A stretch of 48,836 nt of DNA. It comes from Nitrospirota bacterium. GTDB taxonomy: Bacteria > Nitrospirota > Thermodesulfovibrionia > Thermodesulfovibrionales > JdFR-88. The position numbers and the translations under genes were made by a program. Below, one piece after another: positions 41,124 through 48,836 of the stretch; within the stretch, counting starts at the first letter, position 1; every line of letters begins with the position of its first letter. The stretch spans positions 1 to 48,836 of the forward strand of contig JAJYJS010000013.1 in assembly GCA_021789215.1 (NCBI GenBank), given 5' to 3'. The notes beneath the pieces are model-generated. The model made no database searches and was not told the DNA's origin. It worked only from the letters and a program-made list of their open reading frames with translations.

Positions 41124-41863
41124 AGCCCGCGCTCCAGCCTGTCGGCCAGCGGCAGGGGAAGCCCTGCCGCGATTATTTTCCTCCGGGTGCGCTCCATGTC
41201 GTAGGGCACCCGTATAAACTCCGCCGTCCCGCCCGTAAGCCAGAGATAGCAGGCGCGGGGGTCTCCATCCCTTGGCTGCCCCACGCTTCCGGCGTTTATT
41301 ATGAACCTGTTTTCAGAGAGCTTCGCACAGCTTTTTTCGACCACGATGTCCCCCGAGGGGAGCCTTTCCATGATGAACGGCAGATGGCTGTGCCCGACGA
41401 TGCAAATCTTTTCGCTGAAACACCCGAAGTTCTCCTCCGCGTCGCTCATGTAGAGGATATAATGCCATTCCTCGGGCTCCTTCGGGCTGCCGTGGACAAG
41501 GAAGATGCTCTCTTTTCCTATGCTTGCCGCAAGCCGGAACCCCTCCAGCGTCTCCCTGTTTTCAGGCGTAATCACGTCGCCGGTCCAGCGTATCGCGGCC
41601 CTGGCATTGGCGTTGAAGAAGGAGATGTCCGTAAGCCCGAGCACGCCCCAGTCGTGGTTGCCAGCTATCTTCACGTGCGCGTGCCGGTCTATTGCGGCAA
41701 CACACTCGTTGGGATTGGGGCCGTAGCCCACGGCGTCTCCAATGAAGAGTATCCTGAGGCGGGCGGCCTTCCTTTGCTTTTTCCTCGCGTAGATGTCGGC
41801 AAGCACGGCCTGAAGCGCCTCAAGGTTGCCGTGGACATCCGAGATTACGGCGAATTCAGCCAT
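41120..41863 (-). CDS. metallophosphoesterase
   Basis: A 247-residue calcineurin-like phosphoesterase of the diadenosine-tetraphosphatase/YfcE type. All metal-site motifs are present: FAVISDVHGNLEAL, FIGDAVGYGPNPNECV, IAGNHDWGV, FLVHGSP and VGHSHLP, then INAGSVGQPRDGDPRACYLW. The substrate is unknown; relatives hydrolyse phosphodiesters or nucleotides. It is the last gene of the long minus-strand run, 44 bases after nusB, and its stop overlaps the convergent zinc-ribbon gene by 4 bases. Confidence 0.92.
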   Translation of the reverse strand: MAEFAVISDVHGNLEALQAVLADIYARKKQRKAARLRILFIGDAVGYGPNPNECVAAIDRHAHVKIAGNHDWGVLGLTDISFFNANARAAIRWTGDVITPENRETLEGFRLAASIGKESIFLVHGSPKEPEEWHYILYMSDAEENFGCFSEKICIVGHSHLPFIMERLPSGDIVVEKSCAKLSENRFIINAGSVGQPRDGDPRACYLWLTGGTAEFIRVPYDMERTRRKIIAAGLPLPLADRLERGL

Positions 41864-41907
41864 AAGTAAATCTTAGCAGGTATTTTTTGAAAAAAGAAAA
41901 AAGCCTT

Positions 41908-42318
41908 TCAGGCCTTTCCGGAAGCCTTTGCTATCTTGTCCAGGATGCCGTTTATGAACGCGGCGGACTCCTTCATGGAGAATTTCTTGGCTATCTCGAT
42001 GGCCTCGTTTATCGAGACGGCGGGCGGGATGTCCTTCTTGAAAAGCAGCTCGAACACGGCGGCCCTCAGGATGTTGCGGTCTACCGTGGCCATTCGCTCA
42101 AGCACCCAGTTTTCCGCGTGCCTCCGGATTACCTCGTCTATCTCCGGCAGGTGGCCCACCGTGCCTGTCACGAGGTGCTCGGCAAAATTTTTTATGTCCT
42201 CGGGCTCGTCAAGCGGCTCCCAGAAACGGCTGAAAAAGGCCTTGCCGGGCTCCTCATGGTTAAAGTCCAGTTGAAAAAGCATCTGCAAGGCATACTCCCT
42301 TGCCTTCCTGCGTTTCAT
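41908..42318 (-). CDS. nusB: transcription antitermination factor NusB
   Basis: A 136-residue NusB, which with NusE (S10) binds boxA RNA to support processive rRNA transcription. Family features are RRKAREYALQMLFQLDFN at the N-terminus, ILRAAVFELLFKKDIPPAVSINEAIEIAKKF, and the closing FINGILDKIAK. It follows ribH by 25 bases, the very common ribH-nusB pairing. AAGGAGTG precedes the ATG. Confidence 0.97.
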   Translation of the reverse strand: MKRRKAREYALQMLFQLDFNHEEPGKAFFSRFWEPLDEPEDIKNFAEHLVTGTVGHLPEIDEVIRRHAENWVLERMATVDRNILRAAVFELLFKKDIPPAVSINEAIEIAKKFSMKESAAFINGILDKIAKASGKA

Positions 42319-42343
42319 TGCACTCCTTATACGGGAATTTTTC

Positions 42344-42808
42344 TCAGGAAAGTTTCTTGAGGAGCCTTGCCATCTCGATGGCCGTGAGCGCGGCGTCCCA
42401 ACCCTTGTTGCCGCTCTTCGTCCCCGCCCTCTCCACGGCCTGCTCTATCGTGTCCGCCGTGATGACGCCAAAGGCTATGGGCACGCCGGTCTCAAGCGAC
42501 GCATGGGCGACACCCTTCGAGACCTCCGCCGCAACATAGTCGAAATGCGGGGTGGCCCCGCGGATTACAGCGCCCAGGCACAGCACTGCGTTATATGGGC
42601 CTTTTGAGGCAAGGCGCTTTGCCACCAGCGGTATCTCGAAGGCGCCCGGCACCTTAACCACCTCTATGTCGGCCTCCTTCGCCCCGTGCCGGAGAAGGCC
42701 GTCCAGCGCCCCCTCAAGCAGCTTGCCCGTGATGAAGTCGTTGAACCTGCTGACCACGATGCCGAATTTAAGGCCGTCCGCCTTAAGCTCTCCCTCGATG
42801 TATTTCAT
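42344..42808 (-). CDS. ribH: 6,7-dimethyl-8-ribityllumazine synthase
   Basis: A 154-residue lumazine synthase that condenses 5-amino-6-ribitylaminouracil with dihydroxybutanone phosphate. Seen in sequence: [63 protein letters not shown], and [28 protein letters not shown] use ATG 42808, 5 bases after GGAGG; a GTG at 42814 lies inside the ribosome site itself. It is separated from ribBA by 130 bases, which hold no clear terminator. Confidence 0.97.
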   Translation of the reverse strand: MKYIEGELKADGLKFGIVVSRFNDFITGKLLEGALDGLLRHGAKEADIEVVKVPGAFEIPLVAKRLASKGPYNAVLCLGAVIRGATPHFDYVAAEVSKGVAHASLETGVPIAFGVITADTIEQAVERAGTKSGNKGWDAALTAIEMARLLKKLS

Positions 42809-42938
42809 TGCCACCTCCGCTTCCTGTTAAATTAAAAGGTCTTTTGGAAATAGTCTTTAATTCTACTCAATTTGACATTTTGGCACAAGGGGGAGGGGAT
42901 GGGGAGACAATGGGAGCATCGCAACTGAAACTTTTTAT

Positions 42939-44156
42939 CTAAACGTTGTCCAGCATGTGCCCGAGTTTTTTCTTCTTGGCCTGTAGATAAAGGATGTTCT
43001 TCTCGTGCGGCTTCATCTCTATGGGCACCCTTTCGACCACCCTCAGCCCGTAGCCCTCAAGCCCGACTATCTTCTTGGGGTTGTTGGTGATGAGCCTCAT
43101 GTTCCTCACACCAAGGTCCACAAGTATCTGCGCCCCGATGCCGTAGTCCCTCAGGTCGGGCTTGAAGCCGAGCTGGATATTGGCCTCGACGGTGTCCAGC
43201 CCCTTTTCCTGAAGCTCGTAGGCGCGCAGCTTGTTGGCGATGCCTATGCCCCTGCCCTCCTGCCTCATGTAGAGGATGACGCCCTTGCCCTCGGCCTCTA
43301 TCTTCTGCATCGCGGCATGGAGCTGTTCGCCGCAGTCGCAGCGCCTGGAGCCGAACACGTCGCCCGTAAGGCACTCCGAGTGCACACGGACCAGTATGTT
43401 CTCGCCCTTGCCGATATCGCCCTTGACAAGCGCTATGTGAACGCTGTCGTCCACCATGTTGCTGTAGGCTATGGCGCGGAACTGCCCGTACTCCGTGGGG
43501 AGGCTCACGTCGGCCACCCGCTTCACGAAGCGCTCCGTGCGCATCCGGTGGTTTATGAGGTCCTTCACGGTCACAAGCTTGAGGCCGTGCTTTTTGGAGA
43601 ACTCTATCAGCTCCGGCACCCTTGCCATCGTGCCGTCTTCGCTCATTATCTCGCATATGACGCCCGCAGGGTACAGCCCGGCAAGTCTCGCCAGGTCAAC
43701 GGAGCCCTCGGTCTGCCCCGCCCTCTGGAGCACGCCGCCCGGCTTCGCCCGGAGCGGAAAAACGTGCCCAGGCCTCGCCAGGTCCTCCGCCTTGGTCCTG
43801 GGGCTTATCGCCGTTTTTATCGTGACGGCCCTGTCGTGGGCGGAGATACCCGTCGTAACGCCCTTCTTGGCCTCTATGGACACCGTGAAGGCAGTGCCAA
43901 AGGAGGATGTGTTCACGTCCGTCATCATCGGGAGCTTCAACTCCTCCACGCGCTCCGGGACCAGCGAGAGGCAGACAAGGCCCCTGCCGTACTTGGCCAT
44001 GAAGTTTATGCTCTCCGCGGTGACCATCTCGGCCGCCAGGCAGAGGTCGCCCTCGTTCTCCCTGTCCTCGTCATCGCACAGGATGACCATCCTGCCCTGC
44101 TTGATGTCTTCTATCGCTTCTTCGATCGTGTTGAATTTGTATTTCTTCTTTTCCAT
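42939..44156 (-). CDS. ribBA: bifunctional DHBP synthase / GTP cyclohydrolase II
   Basis: A 405-residue fusion that supplies both precursors of riboflavin. Residues 1-205 are the RibB domain ([53 protein letters not shown]). Residues 206-405 are the RibA domain with the zinc site [41 protein letters not shown], and [18 protein letters not shown]. All expected active-site segments are intact. It follows ribE by 10 bases. No FMN riboswitch is present upstream of the rib genes in this window. Confidence 0.97.
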   Translation of the reverse strand: MEKKKYKFNTIEEAIEDIKQGRMVILCDDEDRENEGDLCLAAEMVTAESINFMAKYGRGLVCLSLVPERVEELKLPMMTDVNTSSFGTAFTVSIEAKKGVTTGISAHDRAVTIKTAISPRTKAEDLARPGHVFPLRAKPGGVLQRAGQTEGSVDLARLAGLYPAGVICEIMSEDGTMARVPELIEFSKKHGLKLVTVKDLINHRMRTERFVKRVADVSLPTEYGQFRAIAYSNMVDDSVHIALVKGDIGKGENILVRVHSECLTGDVFGSRRCDCGEQLHAAMQKIEAEGKGVILYMRQEGRGIGIANKLRAYELQEKGLDTVEANIQLGFKPDLRDYGIGAQILVDLGVRNMRLITNNPKKIVGLEGYGLRVVERVPIEMKPHEKNILYLQAKKKKLGHMLDNV

Positions 44157-44166
44157 TTTTTTTGCC

Positions 44167-44814
44167 CTATCCCTTTATGAATCCGGATTCAGATAATGCC
44201 TTCTTAAGCCCCCCGCCCTGCCCGCTTGCACCTGCAAGATACCTGGCGACGTACTTGCCTATTATGTCGGCCTCCAGGTTCACGGCCGCCGGGGTCTCCT
44301 TGAAGCCGATGGTCGTGTTCTGCGCCGTGTGGGGTATTATAACAATTGTAAAGCTGTCCGCGAGCACATCCACAACGGTAAGGCTTATGCCGTCCACCGC
44401 CACCGAGCCCTTTTCCACAAGGAATTTAAGGACTTCCCGCGGGCATTCGACCTCTATTTTATACATTTCGCCCGTTTTTTTCCTGGAGCGCATCCTGCCC
44501 ACGGCATCCACATGCCCCGTCACCATGTGGCCGCCAAGGGGGTCCGCCGCCTTCAGGGCAGGCTCAAGGTTCACCCTTTCGCCAGGTTTCAGCCCGCCCA
44601 GAGTGGTGCTCTCAAGCGTTTCGTCCGAGAGGTCGAAATCCAGCAAATCGCCGTTTATCCTTGTGACGGTAAGGCATGCGCCGTTGACCGCAACGCTTCC
44701 GCCAAGGACGATTTCCCTGGAAATAAGAGGGGCTTTTACGGCAAGCGCCGCGCCCGCGGCCTTGCGCCTGAGCGACACGGCGGTCCCTAGCTCCCTGATG
44801 AGCCCGGTGAACAT
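44167..44814 (-). CDS. ribE: riboflavin synthase, alpha chain
   Basis: A 215-residue protein made of two lumazine-binding repeats, the riboflavin synthase architecture. [15 protein letters not shown] opens the first; [16 protein letters not shown] and the second-repeat [15 protein letters not shown] correspond, as do [13 protein letters not shown] and the tail KYVARYLAG. It dismutates two lumazines to riboflavin. GGGGGAAAT precedes the ATG. It follows a DUF4845-like gene by 15 bases and is part of the long minus-strand operon. The symbol ribC is also used. Confidence 0.96.
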   Translation of the reverse strand: MFTGLIRELGTAVSLRRKAAGAALAVKAPLISREIVLGGSVAVNGACLTVTRINGDLLDFDLSDETLESTTLGGLKPGERVNLEPALKAADPLGGHMVTGHVDAVGRMRSRKKTGEMYKIEVECPREVLKFLVEKGSVAVDGISLTVVDVLADSFTIVIIPHTAQNTTIGFKETPAAVNLEADIIGKYVARYLAGASGQGGGLKKALSESGFIKG

Positions 44815-44829
44815 TTTTTATTTCCCCCT

Positions 44830-45159
44830 TTACTGCCCGCTGTCGAAGGAAAAATTCAGCTGCTTTTTGTACTGGTCGAATATGTTCACGGTCACGCTCC
44901 AGTTCCCCCTGGCCCTGTAATCGGTGCTCTTGCCCTCCACGGTCAGGTTCGCATCGGCGATTGGTATGTCCATCTGTCTGGCCTTGTCAAGTATCCTGGC
45001 CTTGACCTCACCGGGGTCGCTCGTCTCGTAATGGACCATCTCTTTTACATCGGCCTTGAACATTTTGGCCTCGAAATAAGGCTTGCCGAATTGCAGGCCG
45101 GCGTAAACGGCCAGCCCCAGAACGCCCAGGCAGAAAAGCCCTTTAATCCATCCTAACAC
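44830..45159 (-). CDS. DUF4845-like single-pass membrane protein
   Basis: A 109-residue protein with one N-terminal membrane segment (IKGLFCLGVLGLAVYAGLQFG) and a small soluble domain with strands (DANLTVEGKSTDYRARGNWSVTVNIFD). This resembles DUF4845-type proteins found next to lepB. The start is GTG 45159, overlapping the lepB stop by 17 bases, so the two are coupled. The function is unknown; location suggests the inner membrane facing the periplasm. Confidence 0.7.
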   Translation of the reverse strand: MLGWIKGLFCLGVLGLAVYAGLQFGKPYFEAKMFKADVKEMVHYETSDPGEVKARILDKARQMDIPIADANLTVEGKSTDYRARGNWSVTVNIFDQYKKQLNFSFDSGQ

Positions 45160-45790
45160 TGTGGATTATCTTCCCCATGCGGGTGACGCGCGGAAGGTGC
45201 GAGTCCCCGTTCCACGACCAGTAAATAATGAACGCCTTGCCTTTTATATCATCGAAGGGCACAAAGCCCCAGTAGCGGCTGTCATAGCTCTCGTCCCTGT
45301 TGTCCCCCATGACGAAATAACTGCCCCTGGGGACGATGACGGGGCCGAAGTTGTCCCTCGGGTCGTAGCCCGCGGGTTTCATGTCGTTTTCCACGTGCTG
45401 TGCGTAAGGCTCCTTAAGCGGCTTCCCGTTGACGTAAACCACCTTGTCCTTCTCTTCCACGACATCTCCCGGCACCCCTATGACCCTCTTGATGAAATCC
45501 CTCGAAGGGTCCTTCGGGTACTTGAAGACTATCACATCCCCACCCTGGGGTTTCTCGAACTCAAGGACCCTGTTCTTGTCGAACGGTATCCTGGTGCCGT
45601 AGATGAACTTGTTTACGAGGATATGGTCGCCTATCTGGAGCGTGGGGATCATGGAGCCGGAAGGTATCTTGAACGCCTGCACCACGTAGGCCCTGATGAT
45701 AAGGGCAAGGATAAGCGCAGTGGCAATCGCCTCTACGTACTCCCATAATATCCGTTTTGCGCTTTTTCTGGGTGCCCTGGTCTGAGACAT
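45143..45790 (-). CDS. lepB: signal peptidase I
   Basis: A 215-residue S26-family leader peptidase that cleaves Sec and Tat signal peptides at the outer face of the inner membrane. An N-terminal anchor (ALILALIIRAYVVQAF) leads to the catalytic-serine box SGSMIPTLQIGDHILVNKF, the lysine box RDFIKRVIGVPGD, and the conserved GDNRDESYDSRYWGFVP. I use ATG 45790; a TTG immediately before it is in frame. No Shine-Dalgarno is visible. It follows lepA by 52 bases. Confidence 0.96.
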   Translation of the reverse strand: MSQTRAPRKSAKRILWEYVEAIATALILALIIRAYVVQAFKIPSGSMIPTLQIGDHILVNKFIYGTRIPFDKNRVLEFEKPQGGDVIVFKYPKDPSRDFIKRVIGVPGDVVEEKDKVVYVNGKPLKEPYAQHVENDMKPAGYDPRDNFGPVIVPRGSYFVMGDNRDESYDSRYWGFVPFDDIKGKAFIIYWSWNGDSHLPRVTRMGKIIHSVRMD

Positions 45791-45842
45791 CAATTTTTAT
45801 ATTACTCTATTGAAGCCCTGTGCGGCAAGTTTGCCGCGCCGG

Positions 45843-47636
45843 TCATTTGTCCTCAAGCTGCAAGACCGCAAGGAACGCCTCCTGCGGGACCTCCACCCTG
45901 CCCACCTGCTTCATCTTCTTCTTGCCTTCCTTCTGCTTCTCTATGAGCTTTCTTTTCCGTGTGATGTCGCCGCCGTAGCACTTGGCCAGGACGTCCTTCC
46001 TGAGCGCCCTGACGGTCTCCCTGGCTATTACGCGGCTGCCTATGGCGGCCTGTATCGCCACCTCGAAGAGGTGTCTGGGTATCACCTGCCGGAGCTTTTC
46101 CACCACCTGCCTGGCCCTGAGGTAGGCCTTTTCCCTGGGCACGATGAGCGAAAGGGCGTCAACCGGCTCGCCGTTGAGCAGGATGTCCACACGCACCAGG
46201 TCCGCTTCCCTGTAGCCTATGAACTCGTAATCGAGAGAGGCGTAGCCCTTGGTCATGGACTTCAGTTTGTCGAAGAAGTCCCAGAGTATCTCGTTCATCG
46301 GAAGCTCGTAGGTGAGCATTATCCTGTCCTTGCCGATAAAGGTGAATTCCTTCTGCACGCCCCTTCTGGACTGGCAGAGGTCGAACACCGCGCCCAGAAA
46401 GTTCTGCGGCACAAATATTATCGCCTTCACGTAAGGCTCTTCCACGCGCCCGAAGGACGCCTCCCACTTGGAGGGGCTGTCCACAAAAAAAAAGTTTCCC
46501 GCCGCGTCCAGCGCCTTGTAGATGACAGTTGGCGTGGTGCTTATGAGGGTGAGGCCGAACTCCCTCTCTAGCCGCTCCCGGATAATCTCGAGGTGCAGGA
46601 GGCCCAGGAAGCCGCACCTGAAACCAAAGCCAAGCGCCTGCGAGCTTTCGGGCTCGAAGGTGAAGGAGGCGTCGTTGAGCTTGAGCTTCTCCAGCGCCAC
46701 CTTGAGCGCCTCGTACTGGTTGTGCTCGGTCGGATAGAGCCCGCAGTAGACCATCGGCCGGGCATCGCGGTAGCCCGGCAGCGGTTTTTCCGCCGGGTTT
46801 TCGCCTCCCGTTATGGTATCGCCTATCCGCGTGTCCGCCACGTCCTTGATGCCAGCGATTATATAACCCACCTCGCCCGCGCCAAGCTTTCCGGTAGAGA
46901 GCGCCTTGGGGGTGAACACCCCCACCTCGTTCACCTCGTATATCTTGTCCACGCTCATGAGCTTTATCTTCATGCCCGTCTTCACGGTGCCGTCAAAGAC
47001 CCTCACAAGCGTAATCACCCCCTTGTAGCTGTCGAACCAGGAGTCGAATATAAGCGCCTTCAAAGGCGCATCGCTGTCGCCCTCCGGCGGGGGTATCTTT
47101 TTTACGACGGCCTCGAGTATCTCCCTTATCCCGATGCCCGCCTTCGCGCTTGCCAGTATGGCCCCGTCCGCCTCGATGGGGATGGTCTCCCCCAGCTGTT
47201 CCTTCACCCTTTCGGGGTCGGCCTGCTGGAGGTCTATCTTGTTTATGACGGGCACTATTTCAAGGTCGTTCTCTATTGCGAGATATGCGTTTGCGATGGT
47301 CTGGGCCTCGACGCCCTGTGTGGCGTCTATGATCAGGAGCGCCCCCTCGCATGAGGCCAGGCTCCGGGAGACCTCATAGGAAAAGTCCACGTGGCCGGGG
47401 GTGTCTATGAGGTTCAGCGTATATTCCCTGCCGTCCCCGGCTTTATACATAAGCCTCACGGCATGGGCCTTTATAGTGATGCCGCGCTCCCTTTCCAAAT
47501 CCATCGAGTCCAGCACCTGCGCCATCATCTCCCTCTCCGGGAGCGCCCCCGTGAATTCGAGGAGCCTATCGGCTATGGTGGACTTGCCATGGTCTATGTG
47601 CGCTATTATCGAGAAATTGCGTATGTTCTCAGGCAT
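45843..47636 (-). CDS. lepA: elongation factor 4 (LepA)
   Basis: A 597-residue translational GTPase related to EF-G that acts on stalled or assembling ribosomes. G-motifs are [30 protein letters not shown] and [13 protein letters not shown]. The EF4-specific C-terminus includes [41 protein letters not shown]. Its length is standard. The lepA-lepB adjacency is common in bacteria. There is no Shine-Dalgarno; a TATAAT ends 5 bases before the ATG. Confidence 0.98.
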   Translation of the reverse strand: MPENIRNFSIIAHIDHGKSTIADRLLEFTGALPEREMMAQVLDSMDLERERGITIKAHAVRLMYKAGDGREYTLNLIDTPGHVDFSYEVSRSLASCEGALLIIDATQGVEAQTIANAYLAIENDLEIVPVINKIDLQQADPERVKEQLGETIPIEADGAILASAKAGIGIREILEAVVKKIPPPEGDSDAPLKALIFDSWFDSYKGVITLVRVFDGTVKTGMKIKLMSVDKIYEVNEVGVFTPKALSTGKLGAGEVGYIIAGIKDVADTRIGDTITGGENPAEKPLPGYRDARPMVYCGLYPTEHNQYEALKVALEKLKLNDASFTFEPESSQALGFGFRCGFLGLLHLEIIRERLEREFGLTLISTTPTVIYKALDAAGNFFFVDSPSKWEASFGRVEEPYVKAIIFVPQNFLGAVFDLCQSRRGVQKEFTFIGKDRIMLTYELPMNEILWDFFDKLKSMTKGYASLDYEFIGYREADLVRVDILLNGEPVDALSLIVPREKAYLRARQVVEKLRQVIPRHLFEVAIQAAIGSRVIARETVRALRKDVLAKCYGGDITRKRKLIEKQKEGKKKMKQVGRVEVPQEAFLAVLQLEDK

Positions 47637-47737
47637 TCTTTATTATAATATTTTTATTTTTTTGCTTTTTGCTTTTTCAGATTGCGGCCGCGGCTTCGGC
47701 GCTCCATGCTGGCGGGTTCCGGCGGTTAAAAAACGCT

Positions 47738-48646
47738 CTATTGAAAGACGAGGCTTGCCGCCCCGACGATGCCGGCCTCGTCGCCAAGGCTTGCGGGTAT
47801 GATGCTTACCTTCTGGAAGAGGCTTTTGAAGGCCCTTTTCGACGCCTCCTTTATCGCCTCGTCGATGTAGATGTTCCATGCGCCTATGAGCCCTCCGGCA
47901 AGTATCACCGCTTCAGGGCTCATTATGTTTATGACGTTGGCGATGCCCACTCCAAGGTATCTTCCGGCCTCTTTCAGCGCCTCCCTGGAAACGCTGTCTC
48001 CCTCCTGCAATGCCGCCCTGTAGACGTCCTCCGGCGTTATCCTGTAGATATTGCCCTGACAGCACTGCTTAAGGATGCTCTCGGCCCCGCCTTCAAGCGA
48101 GCGGACAACCGCGGCCGTTATGGCCCTTGCGGACGAATAAATCTCCAGGCAGCCGTTGTTTCCGCAGAAGCACTTCTTGCCGTCGGCCGCTATGCTCATG
48201 TGCCCTATCTCGGCGGCCATCTTGAGGAGTTTGCCTTCATATATCATTCCCCCGCCGACTCCCGTGCCAAGCGTCAGCAGGACGAAGTCCCTGAACTCCA
48301 CTCCCGCGCCGCACCTTGCCTCTCCAAGCGCCGCCGCGTTGGCGTCGTTTTCCACATATATGGGAACGGAAAGGCCCAGTTCATTAAACGAGTATCCAGC
48401 CACCTGGGGGAGGTTCGGAGAGACTATCACCTTCTTCTCCGGACGGTCTATTATTCCAGCCACGCCAATGCCCACGCCCTCCACCTCCGGGGTCATTATC
48501 TCCCCTATTGCGTGTTTGAGGGTTGCAATGACGTCCTCGCTGGAAGGCTCCTTGATTTTTTTAAGCACCTCTCCCTGCCGGGTGACAAGCGCCACCCGCA
48601 GATTGGTGCCCCCTAAATCGATTCCTATTGCTAGTTTCTCAGGCAT
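47738..48646 (-). CDS. ROK-family sugar kinase, probable glucokinase
   Basis: A 302-residue ROK kinase. The ATP site is AIGIDLGGTNLRVALV; catalytic and sugar residues lie in YVENDANAAALGEAR and TLGTGVGGGMIYEGKL; GHMSI and CFCGNNGCLEIYSS form the ROK zinc motif. ROK glucokinases phosphorylate glucose with ATP, which would suit the glucose released by MalQ and trehalose breakdown. Mannose or N-acetyl sugars are alternative substrates. It has its own promoter and is 101 bases upstream of lepA. The start ATG has a weak ribosome site. Confidence 0.9.
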   Translation of the reverse strand: MPEKLAIGIDLGGTNLRVALVTRQGEVLKKIKEPSSEDVIATLKHAIGEIMTPEVEGVGIGVAGIIDRPEKKVIVSPNLPQVAGYSFNELGLSVPIYVENDANAAALGEARCGAGVEFRDFVLLTLGTGVGGGMIYEGKLLKMAAEIGHMSIAADGKKCFCGNNGCLEIYSSARAITAAVVRSLEGGAESILKQCCQGNIYRITPEDVYRAALQEGDSVSREALKEAGRYLGVGIANVINIMSPEAVILAGGLIGAWNIYIDEAIKEASKRAFKSLFQKVSIIPASLGDEAGIVGAASLVFQ

Positions 48647-48678
48647 AACTCAGGACAAGCCGATTCAAGATGTCCTTA

Positions 48679-48707
48679 ATTCTAACATACGGGTATATTG
48701 CTGTAAA
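48679..48707 (-). promoter_or_regulatory. sigma-70-type promoter of the ROK kinase gene
   Basis: Minus-strand TTTACA (48707-48702), a 17-base spacer and TAGAAT (48684-48679), each 5 of 6 consensus. The predicted start near 48672 gives a 25-base leader. Confidence 0.7.
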
Positions 48708-48716
48708 GGACGCGAC

Positions 48717-48777
48717 TTGCCTCATCAGAAATCTAAACGAAACCGATTCGTTGCCTCATTTAAGAATCTAAACGAAA
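48717..48777. repeat. two direct repeats, period 34 bases
   Basis: TTGCCTCAT...ATCTAAACGAAA occurs at 48717-48742 and again at 48751-48777, with TCAGAA versus TTAAGA as the middle. A degenerate third start (GCCTCTTGG) follows at 48781. Such repeats are typical of transposase-binding sites at an insertion-sequence end. Confidence 0.65.
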
Positions 48778-48810
48778 ATAGCCTCTTGGATTTCGATTCA
48801 GGAGGCGGGA

Positions 48811-48836
48811 ATGGGGCTGACGATGGACGAGAAGAG
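48811..48836 (+). CDS. start of a gene cut by the window end, possible transposase
   Basis: GGAGGCGGGA precedes ATG 48811; only MGLTMDEK can be read. The opening resembles some integrase-core transposases that begin M-x-MDEK, and the upstream repeats fit, but eight residues are too few to assign a family. Confidence 0.45.

Larger units (their letters stand above)
48717..48836 (+). mobile_element. likely left end of an insertion sequence, cut by the window edge
   Basis: Tandem direct repeats lie just before a rightward gene start with a good ribosome site. The combination suggests an IS terminus with transposase-binding repeats. No terminal inverted repeat or target duplication can be tested because the other end is outside the window. 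Confidence 0.45.

Noticed and set aside
42809-42938. Riboswitch or small RNA in the ribBA-ribH gap
   Set aside because: No FMN-riboswitch-like conserved hairpins or terminator could be recognised in the 130 bases.
1-48836. CRISPR array, tRNA or rRNA genes
   Set aside because: No regularly spaced repeats with unique spacers, cloverleaf-like sequences with GGTTC..CC arms, or rRNA landmarks were noticed in intergenic regions; the only tandem repeat is the two-copy one at 48717.

Overview
The window reads as a chromosomal segment of a Gram-negative, probably anaerobic or microaerobic bacterium. The evidence is heptose-LPS synthesis (gmhA), Lgt, c-type cytochromes, type IV pilins, a BadF/HgdC-type activase, a DsrE protein and a Crp/Fnr regulator. 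Gene content and the abundant GTCATTGCGAG-type intergenic repeats resemble Nitrospirota or Desulfobacterota-like lineages; this placement is an inference and was not tested by any search. Coding density is high, GC is moderately high, and most genes are housekeeping. No tRNA, rRNA or CRISPR array was seen.

Layout: 1-1433 a possible gene tail and two c-type cytochromes (one with a decayed heme motif). 1668-5671 (minus) gmhA-ruvC-ruvA-ruvB with a HepT-like gene at the end, and a PPIase/TPR protein upstream. 5743-6487 (plus) HU with promoter and terminator, then an MTH1187-type protein. 6501-9202 (minus) nagZ-moeA. 9228-10638 (plus) ftsY, a 31-residue COX24-type protein and a coiled-coil protein. 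10616-11386 (minus) an NlpC/P60-like enzyme. 11709-24245 (plus) mscS and a large trehalose/maltodextrin cluster (DUF5752-like, treT, treZ, GH57/DUF3536, treY, malQ), followed by lgt and a CaCA antiporter. 26214-27815 (minus) leuD-leuB. 28276-33806 XRE regulators, a receiver protein and a 1406-residue fused acyl-CoA dehydratase activase. 33925-37764 (plus) two paralogous pilins behind duplicated sigma-54 promoters, a third pilin and a DUF2723 membrane protein. 37818-39230 (minus) lipoprotein, TlpA and DsrE. 39508-41123 a Crp/Fnr regulator, an oxidase-subunit-I-like membrane protein, DUF1858 and a tiny zinc-ribbon protein. 41120-48646 (minus) metallophosphoesterase, nusB, ribH, ribBA, ribE, DUF4845-like, lepB, lepA and a ROK kinase. 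48717-48836 what looks like the left end of an insertion sequence.

How the genes work together: the trehalose cluster encodes two routes to trehalose, TreT (NDP-glucose plus glucose) and TreY/TreZ (from maltodextrin ends), with MalQ and a GH57 enzyme reshaping the glucan. An upstream mechanosensitive channel suggests an osmotic-stress setting. The Crp/Fnr locus has one palindrome placed at -41.5 from predicted promoters in both directions, suggesting one switch for the membrane protein and the DUF1858/zinc-ribbon pair. The pilin locus pairs two major-pilin paralogues, each with an identical upstream palindrome and a sigma-54 promoter at the same distance, with a possible glycosyltransferase downstream. 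The least explained items are the internally duplicated DUF5752-like protein behind a 20-bp perfect palindrome, the bidirectional Crp/Fnr site, and several genes whose -10 box sits 5 to 9 bases before the start codon.
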